Shown here: positions 24,706-33,902 of the stretch, piece after piece | How positions within the stretch are numbered: the stretch's first letter is position 1 | Layout of the letters: the number at the start of each line of letters is the position of its first letter | NCBI GenBank assembly: GCA_964453205.1 | Contig: CAYVRC010000042.1 | Span: 1 to 36,750 of the forward strand | Reading direction: 5' to 3' | From: Crateriforma sp964453205 | GTDB lineage: Bacteria; Planctomycetota; Planctomycetia; Pirellulales; Pirellulaceae | Length of the DNA: 36,750 nucleotides | Made by a program: the position numbers and the translations under genes | The notes under the pieces: generated by a model | The model's database searches: none | What the model saw: the letters and a program-made list of their open reading frames with translations, nothing else | Told to the model about the DNA's origin: nothing

Positions 24706-25758
24706 ATGGAATCCACTTGGCAATCGATCCTGGAACACCTCCGCGACGCTTGGCCGCCGAGCCGCTGGGCCGGCACCGGCGTGGTGGTCGGATGCAGCGG
24801 CGGCGGTGACAGCGTCGCGCTGACCCGTCTGCTGAACGATCTGCAGCGACGACATTCTCAGGCCGGTTTTCTGGTCATCGCCCACCTCAATCACCGCCTT
24901 CGCGGCGACGCGTCGGATCATGATCAGGCCTTCGTGGCTGATCTCGCCGAGCGACTCGAGCTGTCGATCGACGTCGGTGTTGCGGAACGGCACGGCCCGA
25001 CCGACGAAGAATCGCTCCGCCGCCGACGCTTGCGTTTTTTTTCGGACGTCGCGGCGCGTCGCGGCGCCCGATACGTCGCCCTGGGGCATACGTCGGACGA
25101 CCAGGTGGAAACCGTGTTGCACCATTTGATGCGGGGAACCGGACCGAACGGGTTGACGGGCATGGCGTCGCATCGTCCGCTCGATCAAGATTTTGTGTTG
25201 GTCCGTCCGATGCTCGGTCTGTCGCGGAAACAGATTCGCGACGCCCTGACCGAGATCGATCAGGCCTGGTGCGAAGACGCCAGCAACCGGTCGAACGCTT
25301 ACACCCGGAACTGGATCCGGAACGAAGTCTTACCGCTCATGCGACAGCGTTTTCCCGGCGTCGACGGGGCGATCACGCGGGCCGCCGGGTCGATCGCGAC
25401 CTGGCAGGATCATCTTCACCGCTCCGCCCGAAAATGGATCGACACCGCCGTGCGGATTGACCGGCCGGTTTCGAATTCCCCGGCCGAATCGGTCGATATC
25501 GACAGTCAAAATCTGCCCGACGACGGCGTGATCATCGCCGGCGTGTCGATGGTCTGGGACGATGCTGGGTGGAGTCGAGGCGGAATGACCAGTGACCATT
25601 GGAACCGGATCGTCACGATGCTGCGCAGCCCGCCAACGGCCGGCCCCCAGGCAAACTTGCCGGGCGACATCCGGTTTCATGTCCGGGAACACCGAATTCG
25701 GTTCCTCCACCCGGGAGGTCCGGATCGTCGTTCGTCCGACCGCCGGCCGACCGGTTAG
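24706..25758 (+). CDS. tilS: tRNA(Ile)-lysidine synthase
   Basis: A 350-residue N-type ATP pyrophosphatase. TilS attaches lysine to C34 of the CAU-anticodon isoleucine tRNA, which changes both its charging and its codon reading to AUA. The PP-loop motif GCSGGGDSVAL (about 29-39; SGGxDS) is intact. HLNHRLRGDASDHD, RRRRLRFF, ALGHTSDDQVET and RNWIRNEVLPLM are characteristic blocks, in family order. The C-terminal region (about 230-350) is diverged and rather short, but similar lengths occur in the family. The start ATG 24706 follows a GAAGA stretch and gives a conventional N-terminus; 16 more codons upstream are open. The gene is convergent with the S9 peptidase gene, 53 bases away. Confidence 0.93.
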   Translation: MESTWQSILEHLRDAWPPSRWAGTGVVVGCSGGGDSVALTRLLNDLQRRHSQAGFLVIAHLNHRLRGDASDHDQAFVADLAERLELSIDVGVAERHGPTDEESLRRRRLRFFSDVAARRGARYVALGHTSDDQVETVLHHLMRGTGPNGLTGMASHRPLDQDFVLVRPMLGLSRKQIRDALTEIDQAWCEDASNRSNAYTRNWIRNEVLPLMRQRFPGVDGAITRAAGSIATWQDHLHRSARKWIDTAVRIDRPVSNSPAESVDIDSQNLPDDGVIIAGVSMVWDDAGWSRGGMTSDHWNRIVTMLRSPPTAGPQANLPGDIRFHVREHRIRFLHPGGPDRRSSDRRPTG

Positions 25759-25811
25759 GGTTCGACGAGCCATCGGACAATCGGATCGAGCCGACGGAAC
25801 CTCCCGCCCGA

Positions 25812-28247
<2,436 letters not shown>

Positions 28248-28293
28248 GGGGTCTTCCGGAACGGGGGGCGTAATCGGCGGTGCTCGTCCGACG

Positions 28294-28815
28294 TCATTCT
28301 TTCGACGTCGTGTCCTTACCCGAAATCGGTTGCCGGTCGGATTGTTCCTCCGCGCCGAACAGCACTTCGGTAACGCCCCGTGCACCGCTGGGCAGACGTC
28401 CCGTCACGGTGACATCCGTGATCGGATAATCGCCGGGGCTGAAACGCTGATTGGCTTTGGTCGCGAAGATGTTTTGCGGCACGACCAAGGTCTCGTCTTT
28501 GCCGAGTGGCGAGTTTTGGTACAGGAAATACTGTCCGTTCAGATCCACCGTCAGGTTAGGAATATCCTGATCACTGAGGTTGCGGATGACAACAACGTGG
28601 CTCGGAATCGCCCCCGACCCGTTGGCCGTCGTCACCAATCGACGCTCCAGCCGGACGTCGACGTCCAGGCCGTGTTGGGCGGCGCGGCCGAAAACGATCG
28701 CGTAGACGCTCAGCACGGTCAGGGGCAGCAGGCAGGACACCACCAACGCGATGATCAGTCCGCGGGACGACAGCCGGGGTGCAGGGGCGATGCTGGGAGC
28801 GGGCTGTTCGTTCAT
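28294..28815 (-). CDS. Membrane-anchored protein of unknown function
   Basis: A 173-residue protein. A Pro/Ala-rich N-terminus of about 17 residues precedes one membrane helix (about 19-43, LIIALVVSCLLPLTVLSVYAIVF). The extracytoplasmic domain (about 50-173) is mostly beta strands (ESHVVVIRNLSDQD-like pattern: VVVIRNLSDQDIPNLTVDLNGQYFLYQ), suggesting an immunoglobulin-like or other beta sandwich fold. The C-terminus is polar. No known family is recognised. It lies 73 bases after the P-II gene and 46 bases before the S9 peptidase gene on the same strand, so co-transcription is likely. The start at 28815 was chosen for the short polar N-terminus before the helix; the open frame upstream overlaps the P-II gene out of frame. 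Confidence 0.72.
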   Translation of the reverse strand: MNEQPAPSIAPAPRLSSRGLIIALVVSCLLPLTVLSVYAIVFGRAAQHGLDVDVRLERRLVTTANGSGAIPSHVVVIRNLSDQDIPNLTVDLNGQYFLYQNSPLGKDETLVVPQNIFATKANQRFSPGDYPITDVTVTGRLPSGARGVTEVLFGAEEQSDRQPISGKDTTSKE

Positions 28816-28888
28816 GGGGGCGTTGGGGACGACGGACGAATTTTTCGTGGCGGGTGTGGTACGGAGCGGTCGGATCGTCGCGGAGGAC

Positions 28889-29209
28889 TCACCGGATCTC
28901 GATCGCGCCGGCGATGGGCATGACAAAGATCTTGCCGTCACCGATCTGGCCGTCGGTACCGGTCTTGGCGACCCGGCTGACGGTTTCCAGGACCGCTTCG
29001 ATGTCTTGGTCGCTGACGACCATTTCCAAGACGATTTTGCGGAGCAAATCGACCTTGTATTCATTACCGCGAAAACTGGGACGTTGACCACGCTGGCGTC
29101 CGTAGCCCGTCGCGTCGCTGATCGTCAAGTTCGCCACCCCCAGTTCGGCGAGGGCGTCGCGAACGGTCGACAACTTCGTGGGCTGAATGATCGCTCGAAT
29201 CATATGCAT
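28889..29209 (-). CDS. P-II family nitrogen regulatory protein
   Basis: A 106-residue GlnB/GlnK-type trimeric signal protein that senses 2-oxoglutarate, ATP and ADP and adjusts nitrogen and carbon metabolism. It aligns without gaps with E. coli GlnB through the T-loop: IRAIIQPTKL, GYGRQRGQRPSFRGNEYKV and the second signature TGTDGQIGDGKIFV. With the ATG at 29209 as residue 1, the uridylylation tyrosine falls exactly at position 51 (NEY), so modification is possible; residue 46 is Phe instead of Tyr, and residue 49 is Asn. A Shine-Dalgarno AAGGAG supports this start over the ATG at 29203. The start overlaps the upstream oxidoreductase stop by 10 bases, implying translational coupling. There is no adjacent amtB or glnA. 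Confidence 0.95.
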   Translation of the reverse strand: MHMIRAIIQPTKLSTVRDALAELGVANLTISDATGYGRQRGQRPSFRGNEYKVDLLRKIVLEMVVSDQDIEAVLETVSRVAKTGTDGQIGDGKIFVMPIAGAIEIR

Positions 29210-30225
29210 GCTTGGACTCCTTCGCCGAAGGTCGGTTCGGGCTGCCCCGATTCGAGTGACGCGGTGATCGCGTCGATCATGCGGTGGGTGTCGATGGCTT
29301 GACGATGGTATTCGGTCAAGTCTTCGTCGCCGATCAGCGTTTCGATCATGCGACGTTCTTGCTGGTCGTCGAAATCCGACTGATCGACTTTTCCCGACGC
29401 GTCGTGAATCCAGAACCGCGCAGGTTTGTCGGCCCAGGGGCGAGTGAAATCGTCGCAAATCAACGAGGCGTCGGTGCCGGCGATCTCGAACCATTTTCGC
29501 GTCGCGGTGTCGTAGCCGCAGGAAACCGTGGCCGACTGATTCCCCGCGAATCGCATCACCGCGGTGCAGCGGATCGGCACGCCGTCACGGTCCACCGACG
29601 TGGCGTAAACCGATTCGCAGGTTGCACCCAATGCGAACCGCACCAGCCCGGCGGCGTACCACGCCAGGTCCAAAACGCATCCGCCGCCCAACGGGGCTTG
29701 CAGACGGTGTTCGCCGGTCTGGAAGGGTTCGAAAAAAGAGACCGACGCACTGACGTGCCGGACGTCACCGAGTTTCCGCTCGGACAAAACTTGCCGGAAC
29801 GCTGCGGTCCTGGCGTGATGCAGCCACGCGGTGGCACAAAGCCAGCGGACGCCCGCCGACCGACAGGCCTCGCGGATCCGGACGGCTTCGTCGGCGTTCA
29901 TGGCCAGCGGTTTTTCGCACAACACCTGTTTTCCGGCGTCCGCCGCCGCGATCGCCCACTCGGCGTGCAGCGACGGGGGCAAGGAAATGTAGACCGCATC
30001 GACGTCGTCACGCTTGAGCAGATCCGCGTAGCCGGCGACCGCCGTGGCGACGCCGTATTGCCCGCCGCACCAGGTCGCACGGTCCAGGCTGCGGCTGGCG
30101 ATCGCGGTGACTTCGCAGCCGTCGGTGGACTGCAAGTCGGCGACCAGCCGCCGCGTGATCCGGCCGGTTCCGATCAGTCCGAAGCGTGTGTTGGTGCGGG
30201 TCATCGCGTGGTCGGTTGGTGGCAT
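29200..30225 (-). CDS. Gfo/Idh/MocA-family oxidoreductase (cytoplasmic)
   Basis: A 341-residue NAD(P)-dependent oxidoreductase without a signal peptide. The Rossmann fold shows FGLIGTGRITRR (15-26), then DDVDAVYISLPPSLHAEWA and the hallmark EKPLAMN (104-110). The C-terminal domain contains GGGCVLDLAWYAAGLVRFALG, typical of the family. The substrate, presumably a sugar or sugar-like alcohol, cannot be assigned. In-frame starts at 30225 and 30204 are both possible; neither has a recognisable ribosome-binding site. The stop codon overlaps the P-II start by 10 bases and the gamma-carbonic-anhydrase gene ends 33 bases upstream, so it lies in the middle of a tight run. Confidence 0.93.
   Translation of the reverse strand: MPPTDHAMTRTNTRFGLIGTGRITRRLVADLQSTDGCEVTAIASRSLDRATWCGGQYGVATAVAGYADLLKRDDVDAVYISLPPSLHAEWAIAAADAGKQVLCEKPLAMNADEAVRIREACRSAGVRWLCATAWLHHARTAAFRQVLSERKLGDVRHVSASVSFFEPFQTGEHRLQAPLGGGCVLDLAWYAAGLVRFALGATCESVYATSVDRDGVPIRCTAVMRFAGNQSATVSCGYDTATRKWFEIAGTDASLICDDFTRPWADKPARFWIHDASGKVDQSDFDDQQERRMIETLIGDEDLTEYHRQAIDTHRMIDAITASLESGQPEPTFGEGVQACI
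29217..29222 (-). promoter_or_regulatory. Ribosome-binding site of the P-II gene inside the upstream gene
   Basis: AAGGAG on the minus strand sits seven bases before the ATG at 29209, within the last codons of the oxidoreductase gene. It decides the P-II start and is one of the few consensus sites in the window. Confidence 0.85.
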
Positions 30226-30258
30226 GAAGTAGGGGAGGAATTCGCAGGTCGATTCGGT

Positions 30259-30819
30259 CTAGGCGTCCGCTTGGGTCGGTTCGCTTTCCGGGGTCGGTTG
30301 ATCGGCTTGGGCCTGTTTGTAAGCCCGGCCGGCTTCGACGTAATGTCGATTGCCGCTCGCCGTTCGACGGCGATCTTCTTCGCCGACTTCGCGGATCACT
30401 TTGGCCGGCACGCCGACGGCCAGGCTGCCGGGCGGGATGACCGCTCCCTCGGTGACCAGAGCGCCGGCGGCGACGATCGCCCCGGTCCCCACGACGGCAC
30501 CGTTGAGCACGATCGCACCGATACCGATCAAGGCTTCGTCCTGGACCGTCGCGCCGTGGACCACCGCGGCGTGTCCGACGGTCACTCGACGCCCGATCTT
30601 GCAGGGGAATCCGGGGTCCGCGTGCAAGACGCATTGATCCTGAACGTTGGAGTCATCGCCGATTTCGATCGGTTCGACGTCGCCTCGCAAGACCGCACCG
30701 AACCATATGCTGACGTTCTTGGCGACGCGAACGTCCCCCGTCAGCGTCGCGGTGTCGGCGACGAACGCGGACGGATCGATCAATTCGGGCTTTCGGCGAC
30801 AGTTCTCGGGATTCGGCAT
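30259..30819 (-). CDS. Gamma-class carbonic anhydrase-like left-handed beta-helix protein
   Basis: A 186-residue hexapeptide-repeat protein. Repeats of the [LIV]-G-x-x-x-x type build a left-handed beta-helix (VADTATLTGDVRVAKNVSIWFGAVLRGDVEPIEIGDDSNVQD). Histidines at 66 (VLHAD), 83 (VGHAAVV) and 88 (VHGAT) match the three zinc/metal ligands of gamma carbonic anhydrases, and Arg45 and Gln62-region residues of the active site are present. A polar tail of about 45 residues (Glu, Arg and Gln rich) follows. Bacterial members of this group are sometimes active anhydrases and sometimes of other or no known activity, so activity is inferred only. It is divergent from uvrA (158 bases) and leads the minus-strand run that includes P-II. 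Confidence 0.9.
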   Translation of the reverse strand: MPNPENCRRKPELIDPSAFVADTATLTGDVRVAKNVSIWFGAVLRGDVEPIEIGDDSNVQDQCVLHADPGFPCKIGRRVTVGHAAVVHGATVQDEALIGIGAIVLNGAVVGTGAIVAAGALVTEGAVIPPGSLAVGVPAKVIREVGEEDRRRTASGNRHYVEAGRAYKQAQADQPTPESEPTQADA

Positions 30820-30977
30820 CGTGGGTGGCGACCTGGTGCTGCGGATGAAAAGTCAAGCTGAATCGTAACCGGAAAATCCGCCCCCGTGATTCCCCCACCC
30901 CCTTACAACTTGATCCGCTGCGACATAGCGTAAAAGCTACTTTCGTGCTCCCCAAAACGGATTCAGAACAAAACGGA
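30820..30977. promoter_or_regulatory. Divergent region between the carbonic-anhydrase-like gene and uvrA
   Basis: These 158 bases hold the promoters for uvrA (plus) and for the five-gene run (minus). I see no LexA-like box of the E. coli or Gram-positive type. TTGATC (30910-30915) followed by TAAAAG (30931-30936) could be a poor promoter with a short 15-base spacer. Confidence 0.3.
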
Positions 30978-33902
30978 ATGGCGACCACCGCGGCGACGCA
31001 AATCATTCGGGTCAAAGGTGCCCGAGAACACAACCTTCGCGACGTCAATCTGTCGCTCAGTCGCGGCGAATTGATCTGTTTTTCAGGTGTTTCGGGCAGC
31101 GGAAAATCCTCGCTGGCGTTCGACACGTTGTACGCCGAGGGTCAGCGGCGTTACGTCGAAAGTCTCAGCAACTACGCCCGCCAATTCATGGGCCAGATGC
31201 CCAAGCCCGACGTCGATCTGGTTTCGGGGCTGAGCCCGTCGATTTCGATCAGCCAAAAGTCGACCGGCAAGAATCCACGCAGCACCGTCGGCACGATCAC
31301 CGAGATCTATGACTTCCTGCGTGTCTTGTTCGCCCGCGTCGGCACGGGGTATTGCCCGAAGTGCGACGTTCCGATCGCCGCCCAAACCTGCGACGCGATC
31401 GTCGGTCGCATCGCCGACTTGCCGGCCGAGGCGACCCTGTGGATTTTGGCACCGCTGATTCGTCGTCAAAAAGGCGAATTCAAGGATCTGTTCGAAGACT
31501 TGCGTAAACAAGGCTTCGCTCGGGCCCGCGTCGACGGCGAAACGATTCGGCTTTCCGATCCCCCGCCCTTGGATCGACAGGCCCGCCATGACGTGGAAGT
31601 CGTCGTCGATCGCGTGTTGCCCGACGATCGGGATCCGGGGCGGCTGGTCGAAGCGGTCACGTCGGCCCTGAAACTGGGCGATTCGACGTTGTGCGTTTCG
31701 CTGTCGGCCGCCAACGACGAGGCGGCCGGCCCGATCAGGGACGACCAACTCTACAGCAGCCAGTCGTCCTGCCCGTCGTGCGGCACGAGTTACCGCCCGG
31801 CGTCGCCCCAACTGTTCAGCTTCAACAGCCCCCAAGGCATGTGCCAAGCCTGCGACGGACTCGGGCGTCTGTACACGTTCGTCACGGAGTTGCTGATTCC
31901 CGACGAAAAGTTGTCCGTCCGCAAAGGCGCGATCGCGTTGTTGGGCAAATGGGGCGACATGGGCCGTTACCGCCGTCACATTTACCGTGGCGCGGCCGAC
32001 GCTTTGGACGAGTTCTTCGGTTTGGAACCCGGCACGATGCTCCAAGGCAAGTGGCAGGACTTGCCCGACGAAGCCCGACACGCTTGGCTGTGGGGGATCG
32101 ACGAGTCCCTCGAGTTCACGTGGCGGGGCGGACGAAAAGCCAAAAAGTATGCGGGCCAGTTCGGCGGGTTCATTCCCGAATTGCTGGACCGTTACAAGAC
32201 GAGTCGCAACAAAATGCAGTTGCGTCAGTTCGAAAAGTTCATGAGCACGATGGACTGCCCGGACTGTGCCGGCAAGCGTCTGAACCCGCAAGCCTGCAAC
32301 GTGCGTTTGACCACGGCGTCGCCGTCGTTCGGCGAAACGCATGACCGCCGTCAGTATTCTCTGCCCGAGTTGTGTGACTTGTCGATCGACGCGTTGGCGT
32401 CATTTTTCGAAGCGATCGAACTGGGCCGCGTCGACGCCCGGATCGCCGAGGAAGCGCTCAAGGAGATCCGCGCGCGGCTGGGGTTCCTCCTGGGCGTGGG
32501 CTTGGAATACCTGTCGCTCTCGCGGACCGCCCCGACGCTTTCCGGCGGCGAATCCCAACGCATCCGCTTGGCCGGACAGATCGGTAGCGGACTGGTCGGC
32601 GTCCTGTACATCCTGGACGAACCGTCGATCGGCTTGCACTCCCGCGACAACGACCGCCTGATCGAAACGCTGCTGCGGCTGCGCGATGCCGGGAACACTT
32701 TGATCGTCGTGGAGCACGACGAGGACACCATGCGGGCGGCCGACACGATCGTCGACTTCGGTCCCGGCCCGGGCGTCAAAGGCGGCAAGATCGTCGCCGC
32801 CGGTGACGTCGACACGGTGATGAAGACCAAGAAAAGCGTGACCGGCAATTTTCTCGCCGGAACGCGTACGATTCGTCCGCCGGAAAAACTCCGCGACATC
32901 GATCCGAAGTTTCAGCTGACCGTCCGGGGCGCTCGGTATCACAACCTGAAAGACGTCGACGTGTCGTTGCCCCTGGGCACGGTGACCTGCGTGACCGGCG
33001 TTTCGGGCAGTGGGAAAAGTTCGCTGATCGGCGGCATCCTGGAACCGGCCTTGCGCAACGCGCTCAACGGAGCCGAGTTGGAGCCGGGCGACCACGACGC
33101 CATCGACGGGCTGGAGCACTTGGACAAGACGATCGCGATCGATCAATCGCCGATCGGCCGGACGCCGCGGAGCAACCCGGCGACGTACGTCAAAGTGTTC
33201 GACGAGATCAGGAACTTGTTCGCCAAGTTGACCGAAGCCAAGACGCGTGGTTACACGGCCAGCCGGTTCAGTTTCAACGTCGACGGCGGACGATGCGCCG
33301 CGTGCGACGGCAACGGCGCGAACAAGCTGGAAATGGATTTCTTGGCCGACGTCTGGGTGACGTGTCCGGTCTGCGCCGGCCGACGATACAACCGCGAAAC
33401 TTTGTCGGTGACCTTCAAGGGAAAATCGATCGCCGACGTATTGAACATGGACATCAGCGAAGCGCTGAAACTGTTCGAAAACATCCCCAAGGTCGCCGAG
33501 AAACTGCAGACGCTGGTCGATGTCGGGTTGGAATATCTGAAACTCGGCCAACCTTCGCCGACGCTTTCGGGCGGCGAGGCTCAACGCATCAAGCTGTCCC
33601 GAGAGTTGTCCAAACGCGAAACGGGTCACACGTTGTACGTGCTTGACGAACCGACGACGGGATTGCACTTCGCCGACATCGAATTGTTGCTCAAGGTCAT
33701 TCACGGTCTGGCCGATCGCGGCAACACGATCGTGATCGTCGAACACAACATGGACGTGATCAAGACGGCCGATTGGGTGATCGACCTGGGCCCGGAAGGC
33801 GGCGGTGGCGGCGGAGTCGTGGTCGCCGAAGGCCGTCCGGCGGATGTCGCCAAAGTCGCCGCGAGTCATACCGGTGAGGCGCTGGCGAAAACGCTGGGCA
33901 TC
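30978..33902 (+). repeat. UvrA unit 1 of the fused protein
   Basis: Residues 1 to about 975: nucleotide-binding domain I (Walker A at 37, signature at about 521) with its UvrB-binding and insertion domains between them, then nucleotide-binding domain II (Walker A at 674, signature at about 863). The block YAEGQRRYVESLSNYARQF recurs almost unchanged in unit 2. Confidence 0.9.
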
